Assembly (NCBI RefSeq): GCF_017877355.1
Contig: NZ_JAGIPR010000013.1
Location: forward strand, 79,158-143,157
Direction: 5' to 3'
DNA length: 64,000 bases
From: Chryseobacterium jejuense
GTDB taxonomy: Bacteria > Bacteroidota > Bacteroidia > Flavobacteriales > Weeksellaceae
Shown here piece by piece: positions 44,832 through 53,298 of the stretch (position 1 is its first letter; each line of letters begins with the position of its first letter). The position numbers and the translations under genes were made by a program. A model generated the notes under the pieces. The model worked only from the letters and a program-made list of their open reading frames with translations. It made no database searches and was not told where the DNA came from.

Positions 44832-46559
44832 ATGTCATTCCAAATTCCAATTACAATTTCAGAAGCTATAGACAAAATTGAAAATAACCAGTTTTTATTA
44901 CCTGCTATACAAAGAGAGTTTATTTGGACGCATTCAAAAATTGAGTGGTTATTTGATTCAATAATGAGAAATTATCCTATTAGTTCTTTTCTCTTTTGGA
45001 AAGTAGAAGAGAAAACAGCACAGGGATATAGATTTTACAAATTTATAAATGAATATAGAGAAAGATATAAGACTCATAATGAAGAAATATCTACGAATGG
45101 AATAAGTGCTTTTAATGCCGTTCTTGATGGTCAACAAAGGCTAACCTCATTGTATATTGGTCTAAAAGGGAGTTATGCATATAAAGAATATAGAAGAAAA
45201 TGGGAAGACACGGAATGGAGTATCCCCACACGCCATTTGTATCTAAATATTTCTAAGGAACTTGAAGATGAAGAAGACGGCAGAATTTATGAGTTTCAGT
45301 TTTTAGAAAAAGAGGAAACATCTGAAGCTATGATTTATAGTACAGAAACAGACCAATGGTTTAAAGTAGGATGCATTCTAAACTATACTCAAGATGAAGT
45401 TTTCGACAATTTTGTAGAGGAGCTTGAGAATTCATTTTCAAGAAAAGCTCTTCGTCAATTAAGAAGAACTATCGTGGAAAAACCTATTATTAATTATTTC
45501 TTAGAAGGTGATCAAAGGTTAGATAAAGCATTAAATATTTTTATAAGGATTAATAGCGGAGGTGAGCCTTTAAATTTTTCAGATTTATTAATGTCAATTG
45601 CGGTAGCAAATTGGACTCAAAAAGATGCTAGAAAAGAAATTCATAAGCTGGTTGATATAATTAGAGATAAAGGATTTTCTATATCAAAAGACTTGATTTT
45701 GAAATCATTTCTATATTTGCATAGTAAAGATATAAAATTTAATGTTACAAATTTTTCAAAAGAAAATGCAAAAGATTTTGAAGCTGAATGGGAGAGAATT
45801 CGTGATTCGATATTATCAGCTTTTGATTTAGTAAAAACTTTTGGGTTTACAGACTATACACTGACATCAAAAAATGCTATAATTCCTATCATTTATTATC
45901 TGTATCATAAAAATATATATAGAGATTTTAGTACTAAAATAGAATATAAAGATGACAGAGAAAAGATAAAAAAATGGTTACATATAGTATTAATTAAACG
46001 TTTATTTGGGGGGACTTCGGATTCCGTTTTGTCTCAAATAAGAAAAACATTCACGGAAAATATTAATGAGTTAAAAATTAAGCCTGAAATATTTACCTTT
46101 CCAAGTGAATCTATATTTAAATATATTCGTAAAGATTTAAGTATTGGTGATGAGTTTATTGAAGAGATATTATTGACTCAAATGGATAATCAATACGCTT
46201 TTTCAATATTGTCATTATTATATCCTGATTTAGATTACAAAAATAATAATTTTCACAAAGACCATATTCATCCAATATTCCAATTTAAAGACTTATCTGA
46301 TTCAGATAAGGAGAAATTTGATTGGCATACCTACAATTCAATTTATAATTTACAAATGCTGGATGCAAATGAAAATATGTCAAAAAGTAATAAAACTCTT
46401 GAAGAGTGGATTGTTAAAGAGACACATATGGGTAACAGAAGCCAGTTTCTAAAATCGCATTTAATTCCAGATATAGACCTAAGTCTTGTTAACTTTAGTA
46501 ATTATTATGAAAGAAGAAAGGAACTTCTAATGATAAAACTAAGGAATATACTTAATTAA
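44832..46559 (+). CDS. GmrSD-like DUF262/HNH protein (type IV restriction-like)
   Basis: This 575-aa protein has an N-terminal DUF262 (ParB/sulfiredoxin-like) domain with ITISEAIDKIENNQFLLPAIQREFIW, the signature DGQQRLTSLY (D99-R103) and FIRINSGGEPLN. The C-terminal domain has the DUF1524-type HNH core KDHIHPIFQF and YNLQMLDANENMSKSN. In GmrSD this pairing uses NTP hydrolysis to cut glucosylated or modified phage DNA. It has its own promoter and stands alone between the membrane-protein pair and the retron-like genes. Confidence 0.85.
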   Translation: MSFQIPITISEAIDKIENNQFLLPAIQREFIWTHSKIEWLFDSIMRNYPISSFLFWKVEEKTAQGYRFYKFINEYRERYKTHNEEISTNGISAFNAVLDGQQRLTSLYIGLKGSYAYKEYRRKWEDTEWSIPTRHLYLNISKELEDEEDGRIYEFQFLEKEETSEAMIYSTETDQWFKVGCILNYTQDEVFDNFVEELENSFSRKALRQLRRTIVEKPIINYFLEGDQRLDKALNIFIRINSGGEPLNFSDLLMSIAVANWTQKDARKEIHKLVDIIRDKGFSISKDLILKSFLYLHSKDIKFNVTNFSKENAKDFEAEWERIRDSILSAFDLVKTFGFTDYTLTSKNAIIPIIYYLYHKNIYRDFSTKIEYKDDREKIKKWLHIVLIKRLFGGTSDSVLSQIRKTFTENINELKIKPEIFTFPSESIFKYIRKDLSIGDEFIEEILLTQMDNQYAFSILSLLYPDLDYKNNNFHKDHIHPIFQFKDLSDSDKEKFDWHTYNSIYNLQMLDANENMSKSNKTLEEWIVKETHMGNRSQFLKSHLIPDIDLSLVNFSNYYERRKELLMIKLRNILN

Positions 46560-46719
46560 AATTCTTTCAATTTGCAGATAAATGTATATATCTAAAAATT
46601 TAAGTAAATTGGCTAGCGGTAGAAATTACAAGTTATTTAAATTGTTGTTGACCTTTAGAATTTTTAAAGCTGTTCAATAACTTTAATAGCAAATTAAGAA
46701 TCTGTACATTATATTATAA

Positions 46720-47556
46720 ATGACACCTCAACAATTAATTCGATTTCAAAAAATTATTGATGTGAAAGAATGGAGAGAAAACCCATTACACGAATCGGTA
46801 GAAAAGAAATTATTTAACTTAATGAATAAGCTTAATGAAAATGAAGTTAATCTTGTCCTTGAGCTATTGAATAATTTTACTTGGATAGGTAATAATCAAT
46901 ATGATAAAAAGATACTTGATATATTTAGAAAAATTGATTCTAGTATCATTTCAAGCGCAACTAAGTTCTATTTTTTTCCTGTTGTTAAACCATGGGATAG
47001 CTATAAATTAAAAAGCGGATTGTCCCTTATTTATCCAGTAGTAGGTATTATTAATTATATTGAGGAACTAGATCATATAGAAAAAGGGAGTAATTGTATT
47101 ATTACTAATTATAAAACATTGAGTAAACTAAAATTAAAAGATACTGAATATTTAATTCTTGTAGATGATTTTATTGGCTCAGGTAAAACTTTTAAATCTT
47201 GTATCGAGCAAATTGAATCATATAGTATCCCTTTAGAAAAAATTATATTGATTTCTATCGCCATTCAAAATGAAGGTTTGGAAATTATAACTAATAAGAA
47301 AATTAAAACATATTATTCTCACATTGAGAGAAAAGGAATTACAGATTTTTATTATGCTGATGAGCAAACAAAAAGAAAAAGTTTAATGAAGTTAATAGAA
47401 CGAAAATTAAAATTTAATTCAAAATTTAGTTTAGGTTATGAGGAGTCAGAAGCATTATTATCATTGATTAAAACTCCAAACAATACTTTTCCAATTTTTT
47501 GGCATGAATACTATGATCATAATTTAGTAAAAAAGGCACCATTCCCAAGATATTAA
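46720..47556 (+). CDS. Phosphoribosyltransferase-like effector of a retron-type system
   Basis: This 278-aa protein has a PRTase-type loop, EYLILVDDFIGSGKTFKSC near residues 144-162, with the double Asp and SGKT of the PRPP/ribose-phosphate-binding motif, and a following strand IILISIAIQ. The first ~80 residues are helical. From memory, PRTase-like proteins paired with a small winged-helix protein define one retron class (type III). The order here (PRTase, winged helix, structured gap, reverse transcriptase) fits that class. The predicted role is toxic effector, perhaps acting on nucleotides. Confidence 0.75.
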   Translation: MTPQQLIRFQKIIDVKEWRENPLHESVEKKLFNLMNKLNENEVNLVLELLNNFTWIGNNQYDKKILDIFRKIDSSIISSATKFYFFPVVKPWDSYKLKSGLSLIYPVVGIINYIEELDHIEKGSNCIITNYKTLSKLKLKDTEYLILVDDFIGSGKTFKSCIEQIESYSIPLEKIILISIAIQNEGLEIITNKKIKTYYSHIERKGITDFYYADEQTKRKSLMKLIERKLKFNSKFSLGYEESEALLSLIKTPNNTFPIFWHEYYDHNLVKKAPFPRY

Positions 47557-47560
47557 AAAT

Positions 47561-47893
47561 ATGAATGAGAAACATCTATATCTTATACTATTAAAGGTTA
47601 AAAACAATACCAGTATAAGTGAACTTCAATTTGAGGGGCTAAACTATTCTGAAATAACAGAACTATTGAAATATATTGCAATTGAAAAATTAATAATAGA
47701 AACAGAAGATTCAATTATTCTTTCGGATAGCGGTAATAAAAAATTTGAGGAATTATCAATAACTTATAAAAAAACAAACAAAAAAGAATGGATTAAACCA
47801 GATGAAAAAAGTTTGATTCAAAAATTAAAAAAAAATGATATATTTGTTCCAAGAAGTAGTGAGTTGACATTCAAAATAAAACTTAAAAAATAA
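47561..47893 (+). CDS. Small winged-helix-like protein of the retron-type locus
   Basis: This 110-aa protein's residues ~5-70 look like a winged HTH: LYLILLKVKNNTSISELQ, YSEITELLKYIAIEKLI, then a beta wing IIETEDSIILSDSGNKKFEEL. The remaining 40 residues are strongly basic. I see no SWIM zinc cysteines. It starts 4 bp after the PRTase-like gene and is followed by the hairpin-rich gap, so it is very probably part of the same system, possibly binding the RNA/DNA product. Confidence 0.65.
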   Translation: MNEKHLYLILLKVKNNTSISELQFEGLNYSEITELLKYIAIEKLIIETEDSIILSDSGNKKFEELSITYKKTNKKEWIKPDEKSLIQKLKKNDIFVPRSSELTFKIKLKK

Positions 47894-48045
47894 TTATGTA
47901 TGTTTAACATACCGGATTAGTGAATCATTAATCTGTAAATGAACTGAATTTCAAGCTCATCAACTTTTCAAAAGGCCTCCGTGTACCTCCGACCTTTTGA
48001 AAAGTTTATTCCAATTTGAGCGAACTTTGGTTCGCTCAATTAAAG
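47894..48045 (+). ncRNA. Candidate retron msr-msd RNA region
   Basis: Four hairpins lie in 150 bp between the winged-helix gene and the reverse transcriptase: 47,898-47,912 (GTATGT/ACATAC), 47,915-47,933 (8-bp stem), 47,962-48,006 (perfect 14-bp stem AACTTTTCAAAAGG with a 17-nt C-rich loop), and 48,016-48,039 (10-bp stem, TTTG loop). Short hairpins followed by a long one fits retron RNA, and an AGC lies at 47,954-47,956. I could not find the long a1/a2 end pairing expected of a retron, so the exact boundaries are unknown. Confidence 0.5.
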
Positions 48046-48050
48046 ATAAA

Positions 48051-49070
48051 ATGGAATATAATATCTATAAAGAAAAATTCACGAAAAAAGCCATTAAAGA
48101 AGGTCTTACAGAGACAGAGGTTAATGAATGTTTAATTTATGCAAAACCTCTAATAGAGAATGGATTACCTATTATTTTTAATACATCTCATTTTTCAAAA
48201 CTTGTTGGTGTACGTAAAACCTATATTAAGCGAGCTGCCATTTATTCAAGATCATATTACCGAAGTTTCACAATAGCTAAAAGAAATGGAAATCCTCGAG
48301 AAATTTCTGAACCCCTTCCTAATTTGAAGCTGATCCAAAACTATATCCTTAGTGAGATTTTGTACAATGTTAAAATTAGTGCATTTGCAAAGGCATATAA
48401 AAAAAAGACTACTATTATTGAAAATACTAGATATCATGTGAATCAAAAAAAATTAGTGACATTAGATATCAGGAACTTTTTTTCTTCAATTAAAAAAGAG
48501 CAGGTTTATATTATTTTTAATAAGTTAGGATATTCGGAAATAATTTCAGATTTATTTTCCAAATTATGTACATTAAACGATCAACTTCCCCAAGGTGCTC
48601 CCACAAGTCCATTTCTTTCTAATATATTTATGTCTGATTTTGATATGTTTGTAGCAGATTATTGTACGAGTAAGAATATAAGATATACACGTTATGCTGA
48701 TGATATTTCATTATCTGGAGATTTTGATGAAAAAGAAATTATTGAGCTAATTATAGAAAGACTTAAAGAAAAGGGACTTGAGCTAAATAATGAAAAAACT
48801 AAAATAATGTTGCGTAATCAAAGACAGATTGTGACAGGAATTGTAGTAAATGAAAAAAATCAAGTTCCTCGTAAAGAGAGACTAAAATTGAGGCAAGAGG
48901 TTTTTCATATTAGAACAAAGACTCTTGAAGTCCATAAAGAAATTAAAAATATCAAAAATAGAAATTATCTTTATCATTTGTATGGGAAAATATCATATGT
49001 AGTATTTATTAATCCAAATGATAAAGAGTTTATTGAGTATAAAGAGTATATAAGAACTTTATTTAAATGA
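48051..49070 (+). CDS. Retron-type reverse transcriptase
   Basis: From ATG 48,051 this encodes 339 residues. A longer frame from 47,997 would read 18 residues through the hairpins and is rejected. RT motifs: DIRNFFSSI (139-147), LPQGAPTSP (179-187), YADD (215-218), and VTG at 261-263 as in the retron-specific Y region. NTRYH at 125-129 resembles the retron NAxxH region X. Length and motif set match retron RTs rather than group II intron RTs, which carry maturase domains. It is followed by a palindrome that may terminate transcription. Confidence 0.88.
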   Translation: MEYNIYKEKFTKKAIKEGLTETEVNECLIYAKPLIENGLPIIFNTSHFSKLVGVRKTYIKRAAIYSRSYYRSFTIAKRNGNPREISEPLPNLKLIQNYILSEILYNVKISAFAKAYKKKTTIIENTRYHVNQKKLVTLDIRNFFSSIKKEQVYIIFNKLGYSEIISDLFSKLCTLNDQLPQGAPTSPFLSNIFMSDFDMFVADYCTSKNIRYTRYADDISLSGDFDEKEIIELIIERLKEKGLELNNEKTKIMLRNQRQIVTGIVVNEKNQVPRKERLKLRQEVFHIRTKTLEVHKEIKNIKNRNYLYHLYGKISYVVFINPNDKEFIEYKEYIRTLFK

Positions 49071-49164
49071 TATTAAAAATAACTTTAGATCAATATTCTC
49101 ATTTTCAAAAATTTTAAATTATGTAAAGCCAAGTTACATGAATTTTAGCGCTTCTATCTTTACG

Positions 49165-49182
49165 CCTTAATTATAATTAAGG
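49165..49182. terminator. AT-rich palindrome after the reverse transcriptase
   Basis: CCTTAATTATAATTAAGG is a perfect 18-bp palindrome, 95 bp after the RT stop. It may terminate the retron-type operon or be part of the island end structure. Confidence 0.4.
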
Positions 49183-49187
49183 TTTAT

Positions 49188-49207
49188 ACTGCAACAATAC
49201 TGCAACA
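49188..49207 (+). repeat. Right copy of the island 1 arm-type repeat
   Basis: Identical over 20 bp, and in the same orientation, to 26,229-26,248. It lies 112 bp inside the right end of island 1. Confidence 0.6.
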
Positions 49208-49319
49208 ATTTTTCTAAAGGAATGAAGATGATTATAAATAAATGTAAGATTGATGGTGTCTAAATTGTTGAAAACCAAATTAATGAAATCAAATGAAAAT
49301 GAAATATAAATATACTTGA

Positions 49320-49366
49320 CTGACTCATAATCAGGTGGTCCCTGGTTCGAGCCCAGGTGGGACCAC
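49320..49366 (+). repeat. attM: 47-bp tRNA 3' repeat between the islands
   Basis: Exact copy of 26,133-26,179, from the anticodon stem to one base past the tRNA end, without the 5' half. It marks the right end of island 1 and the left end of island 2. Confidence 0.92.
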
Positions 49367-49368
49367 AG

Positions 49369-49396
49369 AAAAGCACTCAATTTGAGTGCTTTTTTT
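49369..49396 (+). terminator. Terminator just after attM
   Basis: A 12-bp perfect stem (AAAAGCACTCAA / TTGAGTGCTTTT) is followed by more T, 2 bp after the tRNA repeat. It resembles a tRNA terminator carried by the element. Confidence 0.75.
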
Positions 49397-49539
49397 ATTT
49401 CTATACTATGGTTCAGTCTTTTATACTTGCATTTTATCAATAATTTTAGTGTCTATAGTTCCTTCTGATGGACAAAAGGCATATAAAAAGGCACATCTTA
49501 ATCATTAAAAAGGCACACCCTTTAAAATTTATTAATTAA

Positions 49540-50748
49540 ATGAATTACAATAAATTACATATACTATTTGTGATAGATAAAACCAATGTGAATACAAAAG
49601 GTAAAGCTCCATTAAGGTGTAGGTTAACCTATTCAGGAAAAAGAAAGGTTTTTTCTACAGGATTATTTATTATTTCTAAACAATGGGATAGTAAACAACA
49701 GTTAATTAAGCCTCCTAATGAAGAAAATACATTTATTAATACTTCACTAAGTCTGATTAAGAATGAAATTAATCAGGCTTTTTTATTTCTACAGGTTAGT
49801 GGAAATGATTTTGATATTAACGATATTTACTTACAATACAAAGGAGATATTCCTAAGCAAGACAAAACTATACTTCAGCTTTTTCAAGAACATAATATAA
49901 GAGTTGAAAAACTAATAGGGAAGGAGTATTCTATAGCAACCTTATGGAAGTTTAAACAAGCGAAAGAGTTGTTAAAAGACTTTATAAAGTCTCATTTCAA
50001 CAAAGCTGATTATCATTTTAAAGATTTAGACTTGAAATTTATTCAAGATTATGAGTTTTATTTAAAAACGGAAAAGTCTTTAGCTATTGCTACTACTAAT
50101 AAGATGATACAAAGGTTCAGGAAAATTGTCAAGGTAGCTCTCTCAGAAGATATTTTACATAAGGAACCTTTTACTAACTATAAAGTAAAACATATTAAAA
50201 AAGAAATCACTTATTTAACTGAAGAAGAATTAGCTAAGCTTGAGGAATATCAATTTAAAGCTGAAAAATTGCAGATGGTTAAGGATATGTTTGTATTCTG
50301 TTGTTATACAGGTTTGGCTTATAGTGAGATGGTTAATCTTGAAAAATCCCATATTATAAAGGGATTTGATGGTAATGAATGGATTAATATGATGAGAGGG
50401 AAAACTCAGCATTTGTTAACAATACCTCTACTTACTAGAAGTAAAAGAATTATTGATAAATATGATTATGTTGATGAAAAGAGAGTTCTTCCTAAGTTAA
50501 GTAACCAAAAGTTTAATGTTTATTTGAAAGAAATAGCTGATATAGTTGGAATAAATAAAAGGCTTACTCATCATCTAGCAAGAAGAACCTTTGCAACAAC
50601 TGTATTACTTTTTAATGATGTCCCTATGGAGATTGTATCACAACTTTTAGGGCATTCAAAAATTACTATAACCCAGCAACATTATGCTAAGGTAGTGCAG
50701 AAAAAAGTTAGTGAGCAGATGTTTAGGCTAAATGAGAAATTAAAATGA
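49540..50748 (+). CDS. Tyrosine recombinase (integrase) of island 2
   Basis: This 402-aa protein has an arm-binding N-terminus, a SAM-like domain and a catalytic domain. The box that usually holds the first Arg reads CCYTGLAYSEMVNLE, with Ala in place of Arg, as is common in Bacteroidota conjugative-transposon integrases. HLARRTFATTVL, LLGHSKITITQQHY and the Tyr nucleophile are intact. Its stop is 12 bp from that of the convergent polymerase-like gene. It presumably uses the same tRNA 3' end as integrase 1, though the two proteins are only distantly related. Confidence 0.92.
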   Translation: MNYNKLHILFVIDKTNVNTKGKAPLRCRLTYSGKRKVFSTGLFIISKQWDSKQQLIKPPNEENTFINTSLSLIKNEINQAFLFLQVSGNDFDINDIYLQYKGDIPKQDKTILQLFQEHNIRVEKLIGKEYSIATLWKFKQAKELLKDFIKSHFNKADYHFKDLDLKFIQDYEFYLKTEKSLAIATTNKMIQRFRKIVKVALSEDILHKEPFTNYKVKHIKKEITYLTEEELAKLEEYQFKAEKLQMVKDMFVFCCYTGLAYSEMVNLEKSHIIKGFDGNEWINMMRGKTQHLLTIPLLTRSKRIIDKYDYVDEKRVLPKLSNQKFNVYLKEIADIVGINKRLTHHLARRTFATTVLLFNDVPMEIVSQLLGHSKITITQQHYAKVVQKKVSEQMFRLNEKLK

Positions 50749-50760
50749 AAAAGAGGTGGA

Positions 50761-52176
50761 TTATTCCCACCTCTCAATTTTTAAAGAGACCTTTTTATCA
50801 AAGAACTTTTTCATAGTTTGCTGAATTGTTTTTTCTACTAATTCAACATTGTCTTCTGTTGTTATTACAGAGTCATGCAATGTAAATAGAGGAACTTCGG
50901 GATGTTTCTTATCCAATTTTTTGCAAACATTATTAAGAATAATATCAGCTTCTAGATTTTGAAGAATGACTGCTAGAGTATTATGTTGATCTTTTTTAAT
51001 AGTACTTATAACTTTATATACATTAGGAAAAGTCCTTTTAAAAAGTTTAATAACATTTCTGTACCTAATAGCAGTGTTTTTAGAAAAGAAGGTTGTGAAA
51101 ATGATTTCTTTTACCTTCTCTTTTATCTTCTCATCTGGAATACCAATTAATTCTCCATTTTCTTTGAGTAATTTTCCAAAGTTTTCATAGAACCTACCAG
51201 AAGTTACGATTTGATTAAAACTAATTACATCTTTTTTAGAAGATATACTAGCAATTAAATTTTTTAATCTGGCAGTGTCTATGGCAGGATTTACAGCATT
51301 AATTCTATCAGTCATATTGCATCTCTCAAATAATTCTACATTCATAAGTGATTGTAGAAGATAAGGTTGAGAATTTGAAATATCTACGCTATATAAGACT
51401 TTACCTTTCCATTTTAAATGTTTCCTTAACTCAGACTTTAACTGGGTAATAGGTGTATGAAGTCTTCCTGCTGTATTATCTACAAAGAAACTGATATTAT
51501 TCTTTGCAGAAAGTCTCTCGATAGGAAGTAGTCTGCTATTATATCTTACAAGAGAATGCCCAATTCCATTTAGCTCATCTTTGGCTAATTCTCTAGATAA
51601 GTAATCTCTAGCTTTTGATATATCAACATCTAAATTTTCAAGCCATTTTTTTAGAAAATATAATTCTGTGGTTGCTTTTTGATTGATTTCTTTTCTTAGA
51701 TACTGAAGATTTTTAATTAAAGTCCATTTCGTAATATCAACAGGTTTTAATTTACTTCTATATTTTTCAGAAAATCTTAATCCTCCACATTTTAAACCAA
51801 CAATATAGTTGTCTTCTTCAATAATGTTTTGTTCTTTTAAATAATCAATATACTTCCTATAGTCCTTAATTATACTACCCAAAATTTTTTTGCTAATAGA
51901 AGTATATCCCGTGTACTCTTCAATAGCTTTCTTTTTTTGAGCTGGAATAGCATAAATAAGATGTAGAATATAGACAAACTTGTCCCTGTTATAAATAAAA
52001 TCAGGTTTATTTTTCCTCAATATGGAATCAATATCCAACTTTTTTGGTAAATACAAAGTTAATCTAGGTATTCTAGCCCAGCCATTTTTTTCTAGTGATG
52101 TTCCTGCACTAGGGCTGTTAATTCTGTTTAAGTGAACTGTAGGAACATTGTTCACTTTTAATGGAGTTATTTCCAT
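50761..52176 (-). CDS. Family A polymerase-like replication protein
   Basis: This 471-aa protein is unannotated-looking, but motifs of the single-subunit (Pol I/T7-type) palm occur in order: TAGRLHTPIT (235-244, compare TGRLSS), motif A YSVDISNSQP with D265, a motif B-like helix KEKVKEIIFTTFF (353-364), NLEADIIL (407-414), and motif C FTLHDSVI with H434 and D435. HDS rather than HDE is as in T7-like RNA polymerases. There is no 3'-5' or 5'-3' exonuclease domain. A replication role in island 2, where island 1 has DUF3987, fits. It is transcribed opposite to its neighbours. Confidence 0.65.
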   Translation of the reverse strand: MEITPLKVNNVPTVHLNRINSPSAGTSLEKNGWARIPRLTLYLPKKLDIDSILRKNKPDFIYNRDKFVYILHLIYAIPAQKKKAIEEYTGYTSISKKILGSIIKDYRKYIDYLKEQNIIEEDNYIVGLKCGGLRFSEKYRSKLKPVDITKWTLIKNLQYLRKEINQKATTELYFLKKWLENLDVDISKARDYLSRELAKDELNGIGHSLVRYNSRLLPIERLSAKNNISFFVDNTAGRLHTPITQLKSELRKHLKWKGKVLYSVDISNSQPYLLQSLMNVELFERCNMTDRINAVNPAIDTARLKNLIASISSKKDVISFNQIVTSGRFYENFGKLLKENGELIGIPDEKIKEKVKEIIFTTFFSKNTAIRYRNVIKLFKRTFPNVYKVISTIKKDQHNTLAVILQNLEADIILNNVCKKLDKKHPEVPLFTLHDSVITTEDNVELVEKTIQQTMKKFFDKKVSLKIERWE

Positions 52177-52320
52177 TACCCCCTCTCTTGAGGGTGCTGT
52201 GCCTTTAGGGTGTAAATCCTAAGAGGTGCTTTATTTCAAAGCAAGTGGCATATAACTTTTTCCCATTTTAATCTTTTATAATTAATTCAACATATATTCC
52301 AAAACTTAAAAAACGGCTTT

Positions 52321-53298
52321 ATGGAAATAAAAAAATCACAAAAACAACAAGTGAAGCTTAGACTAGGACTGTCAGGAGCTTCCGGATTTGGAAAGACCAA
52401 ATCAGCACTTTTATTAGCTTATGGAATGACACAGGATTGGAATAAAATAGCTGTAGTAGACACAGAAAATTCTTCTGCTTCTCTGTATTCAGACATAGGA
52501 AATTATAATGTACTGGATTTACATGCTCCTTATAGTCCTGAAAGATATATTCAGGCTATTGAACTTTGTGAGAAATCAGGAATGGAAGTTATTATTATAG
52601 ATTCTGCAAGTCATGAATGGAATGGCTCTGGTGGCTGCTTAGAAATTCATGAGAAATTAGGTGGAAGATTTCAAGATTGGGCTAATGTAACACCTCGCCA
52701 CCAAGCCTTTATTAATAAGATATTGCAGTCAAATTGCCATATAATCACTACAACCAGAAGGAAAATAGATTATTCTCTTGATATAGGGAGTAATGGTAAA
52801 ACTCAAGTTGTAAAGCATGGAACTAAAGAAATCACCCGAGATGGCTTTGAGTATGAGTTAACTATTAACTTTGAGCTTATTAATGAGAATCATCTTGCTA
52901 AGGCTTCAAAGGACAGAACAGGATTATTTATGAATAAGCCTAAATTTCTTATTACTTCTGATACAGGTAAAATGATATTAGAGTGGTGTAATTCAGGCTC
53001 AAAAATTAATCCATCTCAAATTATTCCAAATTCTACAGGAAGAAACTCTATGCCTAAGATAGATCCAAGTGATGCTTTTGAATGTTCTCCTAGTCAGAAT
53101 CTAATGAATGCTACAGAACAGGAAGTATATGAGACTATTCAAAACTGCAAGTCTGTAACAGAGCTTTTAGCCCTATACAGGCAGTTTCCACGGTATCAGG
53201 AGAGTTTAAGACCTGATTTTGAAGCTAGGAAATCTTTACTCATTAATTTAAATACCCCAAATAATTTTAGCAAAAATGGACACTCAAAGTTTCAGTAA
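52321..53298 (+). CDS. Sak4-like AAA/RecA-fold ATPase, copy 2
   Basis: This 325-aa protein matches the island 1 copy almost residue for residue through ~225: Walker A GASGFGKTKSA, Walker B-like MEVIIIDSASHEW, WANVTPRHQAF. After that the tail differs. At DNA level many third positions differ, showing long separation. A 23-bp overlap with the DUF3871 gene preserves the coupling seen in island 1. Confidence 0.78.
   Translation: MEIKKSQKQQVKLRLGLSGASGFGKTKSALLLAYGMTQDWNKIAVVDTENSSASLYSDIGNYNVLDLHAPYSPERYIQAIELCEKSGMEVIIIDSASHEWNGSGGCLEIHEKLGGRFQDWANVTPRHQAFINKILQSNCHIITTTRRKIDYSLDIGSNGKTQVVKHGTKEITRDGFEYELTINFELINENHLAKASKDRTGLFMNKPKFLITSDTGKMILEWCNSGSKINPSQIIPNSTGRNSMPKIDPSDAFECSPSQNLMNATEQEVYETIQNCKSVTELLALYRQFPRYQESLRPDFEARKSLLINLNTPNNFSKNGHSKFQ

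Larger units (their letters stand above)
26179..49366. mobile_element. Genomic island 1 (tRNA-integrated)
   Basis: The region between the tRNA and the 47-bp repeat carries an integrase, an excisionase-like HTH, a DUF3987 protein, Sak4-like and DUF3871 genes, RadC and XRE. It also holds about 14 kb of AT-rich cargo with nuclease, phosphoribosyltransferase, DUF262 and retron-type genes. A 20-bp arm-like repeat (ACTGCAACAATACTGCAACA) occurs inside each end, at 26,229 and 49,188. No conjugation, relaxase or virion genes were recognised. The exact crossover base within the 47-bp repeat cannot be set from sequence. Confidence 0.88.
49071..49539. other. Non-coding junction between islands 1 and 2
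   Basis: No real gene is visible. It contains a palindrome (49,165-49,182), the right arm-type repeat of island 1, the attM core, a terminator and, at 49,485-49,530, three degenerate AAAAGGCA-type repeats before the island 2 integrase. Confidence 0.7.

Noticed and set aside
47997..48050. Upstream extension of the reverse transcriptase by 18 residues
   Set aside because: It reads through the two strongest hairpins of the gap; the ATG at 48,051 fits the family start.
49177..49440. Minus-strand open frame of 87 aa with the phrase SHLGSNQGPPDYES
   Set aside because: It is the reverse translation of the tRNA 3' repeat at 49,320-49,366, a well-known artefact; no other coding sign.
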